Positions 9,530-18,929 of a stretch of 64,000 nucleotides of DNA are shown piece after piece; positions within the stretch are counted from its first letter, which is position 1, and the number at the start of each line of letters is the position of its first letter. This stretch comes from Erwinia sp. S63 (GTDB lineage: Bacteria; Pseudomonadota; Gammaproteobacteria; Enterobacterales; Enterobacteriaceae), in NCBI RefSeq assembly GCF_016625195.1, contig NZ_JACVUP010000019.1:45582-109581 (forward strand). Reading direction: 5' to 3'. Under the pieces are notes generated by a model. It made no database searches. It saw only the letters and a program-made list of their open reading frames with translations, and had not been told where the DNA came from. Made by a program: the position numbers and the translations under genes.

Positions 9530-10310
9530 GTAACGCCCCGGGAAAAGGAATACACAGCGGCGAGCGAAAGAAAGGATCTTCAATAATCCGGCACTGCAGG
9601 TTAAACACCTTATTCACCAGCGCTTCAGTCATGATGCCCGCCGGCGCACCCTGTGCATAAACCCGTCCGTCGTGTACGGCGACCAGATGGTCGGCGTAGC
9701 GGCAGGCCAGATTAAGATCGTGCAGGACCATAACGATGGTTTTACCGTGCGTCTGGTTCAGGTCGCGCAACAGTTCAAGCACCTCAACCTGATGGGCCAG
9801 ATCAAGATAGGTGGTCGGTTCATCCAGCAGCAACGTATCGGTCGCCTGTGCCAGCGTCATGGCAATCCAGACGCGCTGCCGCTGCCCGCCTGATAAGGCA
9901 TCCACAGCGCGATGCTGTAATGCATCAGTTCCGGTCAGGCGAAGGGCCTCGTCTACCTGCCTTTCATCTTCCGCTGACCACTGACGTAACCAGCTCTGAT
10001 ACGGGAAGCGTCCCAGGCTAACGAGCTGACGTACGGAAATTCCTTCGGGGGCGACGGGGATCTGCGGCAGGATCGCCAGCCGGCGGGCGACCTGCGCCGT
10101 ACTGCTGGCATGAATATCCATCCCGTCCAGAATAACGGCTCCCGACTGCGGCTTGAGAAGCCGGGCCATTGCCCGGAGCAGGGTGCTTTTACCACAGCCA
10201 TTACTCCCGATCAGTACAGAGACTTTCGCCGCGGGCAGTTTGAGATCCAGCGAGTGTATGACCTGCTGCTGTGCATAGCTCACGTTCAGTTTATGAGTGG
10301 AAAGAGACAC
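9516..10310 (-). CDS. ferric-siderophore ABC transporter ATPase (FhuC/FecE type)
   Basis: A 264-aa ATPase with a complete set of ABC motifs: Walker A GSNGCGKST (~33-41), signature LSGGQRQRVWIA (~137-148), Walker B TLLLDEPTTYLD and the H-loop MVLHDLN. It powers iron-siderophore import through the two permeases encoded directly upstream. The gap to the upstream permease is 15 bases and its 3' end overlaps the FhuF-like gene, so it lies inside the operon. Substrate specificity is set by the receptor and binding protein. Confidence 0.95.
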   Translation of the reverse strand: MSLSTHKLNVSYAQQQVIHSLDLKLPAAKVSVLIGSNGCGKSTLLRAMARLLKPQSGAVILDGMDIHASSTAQVARRLAILPQIPVAPEGISVRQLVSLGRFPYQSWLRQWSAEDERQVDEALRLTGTDALQHRAVDALSGGQRQRVWIAMTLAQATDTLLLDEPTTYLDLAHQVEVLELLRDLNQTHGKTIVMVLHDLNLACRYADHLVAVHDGRVYAQGAPAGIMTEALVNKVFNLQCRIIEDPFFRSPLCIPFPGALHADA

Positions 10311-10325
10311 GTTTTCTCCATCAGT

Positions 10326-11357
10326 TTACGTACGCTGCCGGATAAGCAACGCCAGAAAAAACGGCGCGCCGACCAGCGCAACAAAGATGCCCGCCGGAAG
10401 ATCTGCAGGCCGGAACAGCGTTCTGGCCAGCAGGTCAGCAGTAACCACCATGACGCCGCCGCAGCAGGCGGTGACAAACGCCTGGCCAAAAATGCCGTGA
10501 CGCACAATCTGTCTGCCGAGGTGTGGCGCTATCAGGCCAACAAACGCCATGGCGCCCACCATTGCTATCGCGCCGCCGGAAAGTATCACGCAGCCCAACA
10601 ATAGCAGAGCCCGCATTACAGGCACCCGCACACCTAGCCCCGTGGCAAGGTCGTCGTCCAGCAGAAGCGCGCTCAGATAACGCAGCGAAAACAGCCAGAG
10701 CAGCAATGCCGCCAGATCGATGGCGAGGAGGTGACGCACCTTTTCCCAGGTCGCCGCATAAACGCTGCCGCTAAGCCATACCCACGCAGAAAAGGTGGTA
10801 GTCAGCGGGCTGAAAACCAGGATGAAGGTCACCACCGCGCCTGCCATTGCCGAGACGCCGACGCCCGTCAGGATCAGTCGGGCTGGCGTCAGCCCCCTGG
10901 GCCCTGAAAGCATGAATACCAGGCCAACCGTGCAGGTGGCGCCTGCCATCGCTGCCACCGGCATCAGCGCGCTACCCCATGAAAAACTGAAAAAAGAAAG
11001 CCACAGCAGCGCCCCGACGCTTGCGCCGGTAGTGACGCCGAGCGTGTCCGGAGAAGCCAGCGGATTACGTACCAGCAGCTGCATAACCAGTCCGGCGAGT
11101 CCAAGCCCCGCACCTGAAAGAAGCGCAAGCGCCACGCGGGGTAAACGCAGCTCGTGCAGGATGAAGCTTTGTGGGCTGGCGTCAGGATGTATCAGGAGCC
11201 ACAGCGCCTGATACAGCGGAAGGGGTACGTCGCCGGCGCTTAATGCAGCAAGCGTCATCAGCAGCGAAGCCAGCAGGCAGAGCAGCATGACCAACGGCAA
11301 TCGCCCGGCGTAAAGGCGTGAAAACGGGCCGCAGCGTATAACGCGGTTATCAGACAT
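10326..11357 (-). CDS. ferric-siderophore ABC permease (FecD/FepG type)
   Basis: A 343-aa membrane protein with the FecCD fold. The first membrane helix (LVMLLCLLASLLMTLAALSA) is followed by the RLPR segment, LVRNPLASPDTLGVTTGASVGA and, near the end, GAMAFVGLIAPHLGRQIVRHG. Together with the neighbour at 11350-12333 it should form the heterodimeric inner-membrane channel. The two genes overlap by 8 bases. Confidence 0.95.
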   Translation of the reverse strand: MSDNRVIRCGPFSRLYAGRLPLVMLLCLLASLLMTLAALSAGDVPLPLYQALWLLIHPDASPQSFILHELRLPRVALALLSGAGLGLAGLVMQLLVRNPLASPDTLGVTTGASVGALLWLSFFSFSWGSALMPVAAMAGATCTVGLVFMLSGPRGLTPARLILTGVGVSAMAGAVVTFILVFSPLTTTFSAWVWLSGSVYAATWEKVRHLLAIDLAALLLWLFSLRYLSALLLDDDLATGLGVRVPVMRALLLLGCVILSGGAIAMVGAMAFVGLIAPHLGRQIVRHGIFGQAFVTACCGGVMVVTADLLARTLFRPADLPAGIFVALVGAPFFLALLIRQRT

Positions 11358-12333
11358 GGTGTCTCCTGCGCTGCGCCAGCACTATAAAAAATGGCGCGCC
11401 CATCAGCGCCGTCATGACGCCGACGGGCACTTCCTGCGGTAAAATTATCACGCGCGCCACGATATCCGCCGTCAGCAACAGTAACGCGCCGAGCAATGCG
11501 CAGGCCGGTAGCATCAGACGCAGGTCGCTGCCAAACAGCTGGCGGGCGATATGCGGCACTATCAGTCCGACGAAGCCGATGCTACCGGCGAGTGCCACGG
11601 CGTTTCCCGCCAGCCCCACGACCAGCAGGCTGGCAAGGAGGCGGACACGGACGATATTTTGCCCAAGGCCGGTGGCAATTTCCTCGCCGGCACGCAGTAC
11701 ATCCATCTGGCCGGCAGACAGGCACGCGACAACAGTCAGCAGCGTTCCGGGAAGCAGCATCGCATAGACATGAGGCAGGTCATGACCCGACAGGCTCCCG
11801 GCCAGCCAGAACAGCATCGTATCGAGCGTCTCCTGATCGATAACGAGGATTGCCTGGGTAATGGCATTACACAGCGCGGTTATCGCCACCCCAGCCAGCA
11901 CCAGCCGGAGTGGATTATCCCGTCCGTTACCTGCCCGGCTGGCGAACCACACCAGCATACTGGCCGCGCACGCCCCGAAAAATGCCAGTAAAAGTGTCTG
12001 CCAGGGGGTGCTCAGGGAAAGAACGCTACCGGCCAGCACAACTGCCAGCGCCGCGCCCGCATTGACGCCGAACAGCCCGGGCGATGCCACAGGATTGCGT
12101 GTCAGGGCCTGCATCAGTCCGCCCGCCACAGCCAGAAAAGCCCCCACGCACATGGCCAGCCATGTGCGTGGCAACCGGGATGTGCGAATGATGGCGTCAG
12201 CCGCACGGAGGTGATCGGAGTGAAACAAAGCGTCAGCCACCTGCGAAAGCGTGTAAAAGCGCACTCCGATCATGACGCTGAGCACCATCATCAGCGCCAG
12301 AAGGGCACAGCAGAACAGAAAGCGTGCTTTCAC
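11350..12333 (-). CDS. ferric-siderophore ABC permease (FecC/FepD type)
   Basis: A 327-aa FecCD-family permease with conserved TSRLPRTWLAMCVGAFLAVAGG, LTRNPVASPGLFGVNAGAAL and GSIGFVGLIVPHIARQLFG. It pairs with the permease encoded next to it. Its start overlaps the stop of the binding-protein gene as ATGA, and its end overlaps the next permease gene, which indicates tight translational coupling. Confidence 0.95.
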   Translation of the reverse strand: MKARFLFCCALLALMMVLSVMIGVRFYTLSQVADALFHSDHLRAADAIIRTSRLPRTWLAMCVGAFLAVAGGLMQALTRNPVASPGLFGVNAGAALAVVLAGSVLSLSTPWQTLLLAFFGACAASMLVWFASRAGNGRDNPLRLVLAGVAITALCNAITQAILVIDQETLDTMLFWLAGSLSGHDLPHVYAMLLPGTLLTVVACLSAGQMDVLRAGEEIATGLGQNIVRVRLLASLLVVGLAGNAVALAGSIGFVGLIVPHIARQLFGSDLRLMLPACALLGALLLLTADIVARVIILPQEVPVGVMTALMGAPFFIVLAQRRRHHV

Positions 12334-13238
12334 GATGCCCCCCGGCTCAGCGCCAGCTCTGTGTCAGTGAGGATCTGGTTTGCGCCAATAATGCCACCCG
12401 ACAGACTCCATGGAACGCTGTCAACCGGCCATAACTGCCGTATTCTCACGGCGCTCAGTTGCTGCCAGAGCGGATGCGCAGTCATCACCCGGTACTGACG
12501 CAGAATGGCAGGGCTTTCCGCCCGCAGCAGAATGAAAAAGATATCGGCATCCAGCAGCGGCAGGTTCTCCATACTGGAAAAGCGCAACGACGTGCCGCGC
12601 GTCTGCGCAGCCTGCCCGTTCCAGTCAAAACCGAGTTCGGACATCACAGAGCCAGGAAAGCTTTGCGGAGTGTAGCTGCGTATGTGATCGGGGCGGACTT
12701 CAATGACAGATACCCGGGGTTTGGCCTGTGAACCGAACCGTTCTCTCATTAGGGCCTGAAGGGCGACAATGCGTGAATCCCAGCGCTGAAGCAGGTTTTC
12801 GGCCTCATTGACCTTTGAGAGTTTTCCTGCGACGACTTTCAGCGTTTTTTTAAATTCATAAACGTCATCGAGCAGCACCACGGGCGCAATCTTTTCCATC
12901 AGCGGCGCAACATCCTGATGGCGGAAACGGGAAGCAAAAATGATATCGGGCCTGAGCAGCGCTATTTTTTCAAGCGCCGGCTGGGTTTCCAGGCCTAACT
13001 GCGGCACGCCTGAAAACTGGTTTCGCAGGTAACGGTAAACCGGCTTTTCCGCCCAGGATTCAACGATCCCGCACGGCGTAATGCCCAGCGCCGCCAGGCT
13101 GTCGGTGGCACCCTGAAACAGTGAAACGGCACGCTGGGCGGGCCGTTGCACGGCCAGAAGGCCGGGTGACACGCTGCATAACAGCAGCGCCTGCAGCCAG
13201 CGCCGGCGAAGAGGCGAAAAGTAAAATTGTTTCTCCAT
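12330..13238 (-). CDS. periplasmic siderophore-binding protein (FhuD-like)
   Basis: A 302-aa protein with an N-terminal signal containing arginine triplets before a hydrophobic stretch (SPLRRRWLQALLLCSV). This resembles the SRRRLL twin-arginine-type signal of E. coli FhuD. The mature part has the class III binding-protein layout, including LRPDIIFASRFRHQDVAPLMEKIAP and a final WPVDSVPWSLSGG. It should carry ferric siderophore from the receptor to the permease pair. Resemblance to FhuD, plus the FhuF-like gene at the end of the operon, suggests a hydroxamate ligand; this is inference. I placed the start at MEKQFYF rather than the longer open frame, because the latter overlaps the receptor gene. 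Confidence 0.85.
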   Translation of the reverse strand: MEKQFYFSPLRRRWLQALLLCSVSPGLLAVQRPAQRAVSLFQGATDSLAALGITPCGIVESWAEKPVYRYLRNQFSGVPQLGLETQPALEKIALLRPDIIFASRFRHQDVAPLMEKIAPVVLLDDVYEFKKTLKVVAGKLSKVNEAENLLQRWDSRIVALQALMRERFGSQAKPRVSVIEVRPDHIRSYTPQSFPGSVMSELGFDWNGQAAQTRGTSLRFSSMENLPLLDADIFFILLRAESPAILRQYRVMTAHPLWQQLSAVRIRQLWPVDSVPWSLSGGIIGANQILTDTELALSRGAS

Positions 13239-13275
13239 CGTCAGGTTTACCGCCCCGGAAGCGGGGCGGCCATAA

Positions 13276-15366
13276 TCAGAAGTCAAGACTGTAGCCGAGC
13301 GTGGCTGTGCGCCCCCTCCCGGCAAAATAGCGGTCAGGGTCAACGGAGGCGCTCTGCGAATAATAAGTGATGTATTTTTTATTCAGCAGGTTGGAAATGC
13401 CCAGGCTCAGCTGTCCCCGGGGAAGTTTATAACCCACGGCTGCATCTACCAGTGTGTAACCGGAGAAATCCTTTTCCTCATCGTCGAATTTTTTGCTCAT
13501 AGCCCAGTTGGCCTGCAGGAAGGTACTCAGCTCCGTATTCCAGTTTGCTGACCAGCTGGCGATGAGGCGATCCGGCGCGATATTCAGGCCGTCAAGTTTT
13601 GCATCCAGGCTGCCGTTTTCATCGCTGTCGTAACGGCCGCGCATATGAGACCAGGCGAGCGTGAGCTTATGATCCGCATTAGGGCTGTAGCCCGCGCTGA
13701 CCTCCAGGCCATCGATTTGCGTTTTTTCCCGGCGGGCGACGAATGCGTCATCAACCAGTTCCACGCGGCTTCCGAGCTTTGAAGACGAACGGTAATAGCT
13801 TGCTTCAAAATCAAAGGGCGCCTGCTGAATGCGAAAGCCCGCCTCGCTATTTTTGGTGACGATCGGTTTCAGGCCGCTGTATTCATCCAGCCTGACGCCC
13901 GGGGTGTCAATGCCCCGGAGCACACGGCCCACGTCAGGCACGGTAAAACCCTCGCTGTAGCTGGCAAACAAGCTGATCGGCGCCAGTGGCGTCCAGACGA
14001 TACCCGCGTTGTACAGCGTCTGATCAAAGGTGGGCGTGCCTCCCTCAACGCTGACGCGATCGTTCGCCCAGGTCGTCTGATAACTGTCAATATTCAGTCG
14101 CGCGTATTCATAGCGTACGCCACCGCTGAGCTTTACTGACTCTACCGGGGAGTACTCAAGCTGCAGGAACGGGGACAGGTCGGTATAGTTAATTTCAGGT
14201 ACGTAAGTCCGCCCGGTTGACCATAAATCCTGCTTGGAATTGTCAAAAAGCGTATCAAATCCTACCGTTGCCTTAAGGCGGTCGTCCCAGAAATCATCTT
14301 TGGTCAGCGCGATTTTGGTGCCGTATTTGTCGGTAAAGGCGCGGCTCTGATCGTATAAGGTGCCGATGGGCGCAATGGCCGGATCCTGGAAAGAAGAAGA
14401 GTTTGTCGCGCCAAACAGCGCTTCGTAGCGCTGATAATAGGCCAGCGCGGTGAGCTTCATGCCCGCCAGATTATAGTTATCGTAGGTGGTACCCACCGTC
14501 CAGACATCGTTGTGCGGCGCGCGGCCTTCCGGCCTGCCTTTGGCAGAGGTGGTCAGTATGCCGGCATCGCGATCGCCGGTCACGCTGACATAGTTGTCTT
14601 TATTTTTCAGTCGGTAGCGATTAAGACTCAGCTGAATGCGCTGGTCATTATCCAGCCAGTAACCGACCTTCCCCAGCATGTCCCACGCGCGTGAATCCAT
14701 CAGGTCGCCCTGGGTATTATCCACACCAATCGCACGGTTATCTGCGTCTTTGAACAAGCCCTGATCTTCAAAACTCAGCGCGAACAGATAATCTACGTAT
14801 TCCTCGCTGCCGTTAACACTGTAGTTCGTTTTATAGGCCAGCGTATCGTGGTCAAATTCAGCCGTGGGCGTCGTGGCTTCGACGCCGAAGTGCTGATTGA
14901 CGGTGCCGGGCTTTGCGCGCTTTGTGATGATATTAATCACTCCACCTGTCGCCCCGATCCCGTTGCTCGCATTAGCACCCTTGATGACTTCAATACGCTC
15001 AATCATGGACGCGTCAATGGTGTGCATTTCCCGCCCGGTAGGGCGCAGAGGGTTGGATTGTGGAATACCATCAATCATCACTAGCGGCATACGGCCGCGC
15101 AACGTTTCACCGCTGCCGGACATTTTCTGTCGCGCAGGGGAAAAAGATGGGAGCAGGTTGCTCAGAATCTGGGATGTGTCAGACGTCAGCTGTCGCTGCT
15201 GGCTAATCTCTTTTTCGCCAATCACCCTGATGACCTGAGGAGAATCATTGCGTGAACCTTCGGTACGGGTTGCATCAACGACCAGCTCCTCCTCTGCACT
15301 ATCACGGGCATAAAGCGGGGATGACGCGAGCAGCGTCAACGCAGCACACAGTGTGGAAACTTTCAT
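13276..15366 (-). CDS. TonB-dependent siderophore receptor
   Basis: A 696-aa outer-membrane protein. A signal peptide (MKVSTLCAALTLLASSPLYA) is followed by a likely TonB box (EEELVVDATRTEG), a plug domain (GRMPLVMIDGIPQ ... IERIEVIKGANASNGIGATGG) and a 22-strand-type barrel ending in the aromatic residue F (LGYSLDF). In plug and barrel the sequence resembles the IutA (ferric aerobactin) branch of receptors, but it is too divergent to name the ligand. The ATG at 15366 is preceded by AGAGGA. It is the first gene of the six-gene operon and a Fur-like box lies 70-95 bases upstream. Confidence 0.93.
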   Translation of the reverse strand: MKVSTLCAALTLLASSPLYARDSAEEELVVDATRTEGSRNDSPQVIRVIGEKEISQQRQLTSDTSQILSNLLPSFSPARQKMSGSGETLRGRMPLVMIDGIPQSNPLRPTGREMHTIDASMIERIEVIKGANASNGIGATGGVINIITKRAKPGTVNQHFGVEATTPTAEFDHDTLAYKTNYSVNGSEEYVDYLFALSFEDQGLFKDADNRAIGVDNTQGDLMDSRAWDMLGKVGYWLDNDQRIQLSLNRYRLKNKDNYVSVTGDRDAGILTTSAKGRPEGRAPHNDVWTVGTTYDNYNLAGMKLTALAYYQRYEALFGATNSSSFQDPAIAPIGTLYDQSRAFTDKYGTKIALTKDDFWDDRLKATVGFDTLFDNSKQDLWSTGRTYVPEINYTDLSPFLQLEYSPVESVKLSGGVRYEYARLNIDSYQTTWANDRVSVEGGTPTFDQTLYNAGIVWTPLAPISLFASYSEGFTVPDVGRVLRGIDTPGVRLDEYSGLKPIVTKNSEAGFRIQQAPFDFEASYYRSSSKLGSRVELVDDAFVARREKTQIDGLEVSAGYSPNADHKLTLAWSHMRGRYDSDENGSLDAKLDGLNIAPDRLIASWSANWNTELSTFLQANWAMSKKFDDEEKDFSGYTLVDAAVGYKLPRGQLSLGISNLLNKKYITYYSQSASVDPDRYFAGRGRTATLGYSLDF

Positions 15367-15435
15367 ACAAATGATCCTCTGCTCTGAACACTTACATTCA
15401 GGGTTGATTGGCTTCATTGGCTTATGCGAACAGCA

Positions 15436-15460
15436 ATGAGAATGAATATGATAACGGTTA
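15436..15460 (-). promoter_or_regulatory. Fur box
   Basis: The sequence ATGAGAATGAATATGATAAC matches about two thirds of the 19-bp Fur consensus GATAATGATAATCATTATC and retains the NAT-triplet rhythm. It lies 70-95 bases upstream of the receptor start. Iron repression of the whole operon is expected. Confidence 0.7.
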
Positions 15461-15501
15461 TTAATAACAAACTGTAAGGATAAAGTCAGGAAATGATGCA
15501 T

Positions 15502-16477
15502 TTCAATTCTGAATGTGAATGGCGCACTCGCTGCGTTAGCTTAAGTGCGCAGGTTGGCTGGCGGGGTGCAAGGATAGGCAGCAAATGATTAGACCGCTTT
15601 CAGGAGTGCGGAGGGGATTCTGACCGGATAACCCTCAGGGATTTATGATGACGCAAATGGCGCACAGCCTGAAAGGCGTGGAACCATGTAAGATGAGTCT
15701 TAAGTAGTCCGCACTGCATCTTGTGAAGTCATCTGAGCCTGCTATCGTGCACCTCACTGGGAAAAATACCGCGGATAATAGAAGAGATGATGGCGATGGC
15801 TCCAGGGTTGGAGCAGCCGAAAAGAAGAGTTCGGCATCACCCTGGTCGGTAAAAAAGTGGCCGCAACGTAAGCTAGGCGGAAGAGGACAGTGATACTGAT
15901 CTGTCATCGGATGTGGAAAACGCTGATTGTGTAAGTACCCTCCGTCTAAACACTTACAGATGGCAGGCGTGATACAAAGCCTCGCAATAGCTGAACGTTT
16001 GAAAGTCTGTAAGGTGATGGATTGTTACATGGGGAAGCTGGTACAGGTTGGTTTGCAAGCAAAGCGGAAGACACGGTTTATACAGTCTGTAAGATCGGGC
16101 TAAGCCTGACTTGAAAAAAATCCGCCGTATCGGACTACGGCGGCAGATGTCACACACAGGGTTGTCAGCTATTAGTGCTGCTTGTTAGTCATGGAATATG
16201 CCCAGAGGCACATTACCAGTGCGGGGTGAATTGTATACCTTTCTAAATATGCTGCCGGGATTTGACGGAAAATTTTGGGAACATTAACAAATACCAGAAA
16301 TTTCTTAAGTAAATAGCGCACAATTAATACATAACCCATTATCAATAGTGAATTATCCGATCTTTCGGTTGATTAAATATCTGCACTACTTGAAGTATAA
16401 TTGGTCGAAAATTTGTGCAGCAGCTACTAGAATTTTATTCGTTAAGTCAAATTTAAAAGACGAAAACGGAGCGTACG
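15502..16477. other. intergenic, no gene seen
   Basis: No supported coding sequence. The right end (about 16240-16440) is clearly AT-rich compared with the surroundings. A hairpin (CCGCCGTA/TACGGCGG, about 16122-16143) is present without a T run. Confidence 0.4.
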
Positions 16478-16792
16478 ATGCAAGATGACATTGCAGTTGA
16501 GTGTGAAATTCAGATAAAACGTTTGGCGGGTATGTATCAGATGGGGGACGGCTACCAGCAAACAAAAGAAGCGATCAACTCAATCCTAACGGACTTCAAT
16601 CATGAACTGGGGAGAGATGTGTCTGTACGCATCATGGTATGGAGAGATTTACATGCTTCGCTAAAAAATTCCCTGATAATTTCAGCCGACCCTCGCTGGA
16701 TAGAAGCGATTCGCTATGCGATTTCGCGAGTTAAGTCGTTCAAGCAGAATGCAATGGCATCCCATGCAGCCCGTGTGGCTTCCCATGCCTGA
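16478..16792 (+). CDS. hypothetical protein (104 aa)
   Basis: Starts MQDDIAVECEIQIKRLAG after a GGAG ribosome site. It is predicted soluble and mostly helical and ends with an alanine/histidine-rich tail (AARVASHA). It sits in AT-rich DNA unlike the operon to its left, so it may have a separate origin. No family recognised. Confidence 0.5.
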   Translation: MQDDIAVECEIQIKRLAGMYQMGDGYQQTKEAINSILTDFNHELGRDVSVRIMVWRDLHASLKNSLIISADPRWIEAIRYAISRVKSFKQNAMASHAARVASHA

Positions 16793-16922
16793 GCCGCAAA
16801 TGAACAGAATTAATTCACTTTATTTGAGCGAATGGTCATGGCAGGAAAGCAAATAGCCGGATTGCAGCAGTACATCAACAAACAGCGCAAGTGATTACGT
16901 ATGACGAGTCACTCCATTATGT

Positions 16923-17252
16923 TCAGGGCTTAGAAATTTGAGCTGAATCCTGCAAATCTTTAAGCGATACCGAAATGAGAGCCCTGACCACTGGGTACGG
17001 TGTGCCCGAGGTACTGAAGGCAGACAATATGTCAGTTACGGTAATGCTGGCGGGATTGCGTGATAAGGCGTAACCGCCATACATGCCGGGCATACTCTTA
17101 ATCAGGCCTTCATCCCTGAGTACTGCGATCAGACTTTCAAGGTAACTAACAGAAAGTGAAACTTCTGAAATTAAATCTCTGACAGGTATAACTTTCTCCT
17201 CACTCAGAGCCATCATGATGTTTAGAGCGTTGTTCTGTTTACTGGTAAGCAT
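16923..17252 (-). CDS. Rrf2-like transcriptional regulator, short
   Basis: The N-terminal ~70 residues fit an Rrf2-family winged helix: ALNIMMALSEEKVIPVRDLISEVSLSVSYLESLIAVLRDEGLIKSMPGMYGGYALSR, which matches the family order of helix-turn-helix and GGY-x-L-x-R wing. The C-terminal half (109 aa in total) lacks the three cysteines used by IscR/NsrR for an Fe-S cluster, so it would be a cluster-free or truncated member. Target unknown. Confidence 0.7.
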   Translation of the reverse strand: MLTSKQNNALNIMMALSEEKVIPVRDLISEVSLSVSYLESLIAVLRDEGLIKSMPGMYGGYALSRNPASITVTDILSAFSTSGTPYPVVRALISVSLKDLQDSAQISKP

Positions 17253-17505
17253 CCTTTAGAAGCCCGTTAATTTTCTCTTTCAAAAGCATACCACTGTTGT
17301 CGGGGACGTTGATCCAAATGGATCGGCATAGCTTAATCCACCGACAAGGACTGACGGTTAACCCAACATCTGGCTTGTCTCTCGATGGGTGCGAAGCGGC
17401 TGCCGGTTGCGATTCGATAAATGGCCAAGATTGTAGAGATGGCGCCAGCTGTCTAAATCTTTTCGATTGTGACTTGAAGTGATGCGCCGTCCGGAGTCAT
17501 TGGAA

Positions 17506-17770
17506 GATGTTGGACATAGGATTAGGGCGGGTATTAAAAAAAACGCATTTACAAAGAGGCTTGGCATTGCTTGAACAAAGACGTTGGCTAAGCTAGTAAA
17601 ACCACGTAGCCAAGAAATGGTCAAAAACAGGCGGTGTGCTGGGTCGGTTAAACATTGACTGCCTAAAGAAGCTTAAGGCTCATCTGACGGTTGATGGTGT
17701 CTGGGGCGTGAGTAAGAAGCTTGATGCCATGGGCGTCATCACTGCTAAAGACCTTACCAAGCAAAGCACA
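17506..17770 (+). pseudogene. umuC internal fragment, decayed
   Basis: Read across frames, the DNA encodes DVGHRIRAGIKKNAFTKRLGIA, stop, TKTLAKL, frameshift, KKWSKTGGVLGRL, then HLTVDGVWGVSKKLDAMGVITAKDL. This is the order of the central part of UmuC-type polymerases (GVGIA-x-TKTLAKLANHAAKKW ... V-x-x-VWGIGRRISKKLDAMGI-x-T). An in-frame stop and a frameshift make it non-functional. It runs directly into an IS3-family remnant. Confidence 0.75.
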
Positions 17771-17799
17771 TGTAACAACGCATCGGATCTTATAAGGTC

Positions 17800-18025
17800 C
17801 ATGTCGCGCAAAGGTTGCTCGTCGGATAATGCAGCGCGTGAAGGCTTCTTCGGTCGGGTCAAAAATGAAATGTACTACGGCAGAAGCTGGGCGGGCATAA
17901 CGCTGAAAAATTTTATGTGCTTCCTAGACGGTTACATACGCTTATATAACGAGAGCCGGATCAAAATATCATTAGGTGCAATGAGTCCGGTAAATTACCG
18001 GCAGCATCTGGGGATCACATCATAA
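17800..18025 (+). mobile_element. IS3-family transposase remnant (OrfB C-terminus)
   Basis: The frame encodes MSRKGCSSDNAAREGFFGRVKNEMYYG and ends ESRIKISLGAMSPVNYRQHLGI. These are the conserved last ~70 residues of IS3/IS150-group OrfB, including the third catalytic-region helix. The rest of the transposase and both inverted repeats are missing. It is fused to the preceding umuC fragment. Confidence 0.85.
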
Positions 18026-18118
18026 CAGTCCAGGGAAATATCCGCATCTCCTTATCAAATTGGACTCTCAATCAAAGTGCGGATAATGCTATTTATGTTA
18101 AATATCAATGAGTAAAAC

Positions 18119-18158
18119 GAAGTTAAATGAAGTTAAATGAAGTTAAATGAAGTTAAAT
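18119..18158 (+). repeat. four tandem 10-bp repeats
   Basis: GAAGTTAAAT is repeated four times without interruption. It lies between the IS remnant and the toxin-antitoxin pair and could be slippage-generated or an iteron-like site. Confidence 0.9.
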
Positions 18159-18274
18159 CGTACTCGATTCGCTGACCCACTACGATTGCTAATCTAGGAT
18201 ATAGTTTAAAGATCTGCGGATATGCGAAGTGAACCCCTCAGCTATTCGCTGGGGGCTGTCGTCTTCACGTAGGG

Positions 18275-18613
18275 TTACGGTCTTGAGATCTGGACGAGAT
18301 AGAGAAGTGATAACCAGTCCTGACGCGTATTGGCAAAAATATCCAGCAGCGCAGTATCGGTTTGAGCGTTGTAGCGGAAAAGACAGATGTATTTCCCGGT
18401 GGGGTCTAACCAGCGCCTTAATTGCACGCCACTTAACTGTGCATTCGCATCAACGGGATACATAAGCGGATTGGCTTTAATCGCCGCTCCAGCCTGTTCC
18501 GCGATGTTTAGCACAATTTCCATCGCTTCTTGGTCGCCATGTTTCGGCTGTAAGAAGGATTCAATATTATCTAACGTCTGTTCACCCGTCTGGGTAAGTC
18601 GTACATCTGTCAT
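18275..18613 (-). CDS. ParE/RelE-family toxin
   Basis: A 112-aa protein: MTDVRLTQTGEQTLDNIESFL, the middle segment NPLMYPVDANAQLSGVQLRRWLDPTGKYICLFRYNAQTDTALLDIFANTRQDW, and a short tail. The order of an N-terminal two-helix hairpin followed by a sheet with R-W, YICLFRY and L-LDIF fits ParE/RelE toxins. It is encoded 12 bases after its partner antitoxin gene. Whether it inhibits gyrase or cleaves mRNA cannot be told. Confidence 0.78.
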   Translation of the reverse strand: MTDVRLTQTGEQTLDNIESFLQPKHGDQEAMEIVLNIAEQAGAAIKANPLMYPVDANAQLSGVQLRRWLDPTGKYICLFRYNAQTDTALLDIFANTRQDWLSLLYLVQISRP

Positions 18614-18625
18614 CGGATCACCTTA

Positions 18626-18892
18626 TCATGTTTTTGCCGCTCGCCTCCGGGAAACGTAGTCCTCAATTGACGTATGACGGCCGTTTTCGAAATCATGCTG
18701 TGACAAGCTCACGAGCTTCAGCATGGCGTTTACTTGCTGCTGCTGATGACGCTCAGCCAGTTCCGCTTCACGTTCTTCTGCGGTCTGGATAAACAATTCA
18801 GCTGCACCGTTTTTGGTCACATACACACCGCCTCTGAAGTTCTGGGGGGTGCCAAGCATCTCCCTAGCGGACTTCTGCGAAATGGTAGTCAT
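18626..18892 (-). CDS. Phd/YefM-like antitoxin
   Basis: An 88-aa protein. The N-terminal half (TTISQKSAREMLGTPQNFRGGVYVTKNGAAELFIQTAEE) matches the Phd/YefM pattern of a DNA-binding N-domain with VTKNG-x-x-x-x-x-x. The C-terminal half is charged and should wrap the toxin. It comes before the toxin gene, as usual for this type, and should autorepress the pair. Confidence 0.78.
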   Translation of the reverse strand: MTTISQKSAREMLGTPQNFRGGVYVTKNGAAELFIQTAEEREAELAERHQQQQVNAMLKLVSLSQHDFENGRHTSIEDYVSRRRAAKT

Positions 18893-18929
18893 GTCGATTC
18901 CTCTTACTTAATGATGTGACAGCCCGGAT

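Noticed and set aside
15635..15907. 90-codon minus-strand frame after the siderophore operon
   Set aside because: No start signal or recognisable protein; region treated as intergenic.
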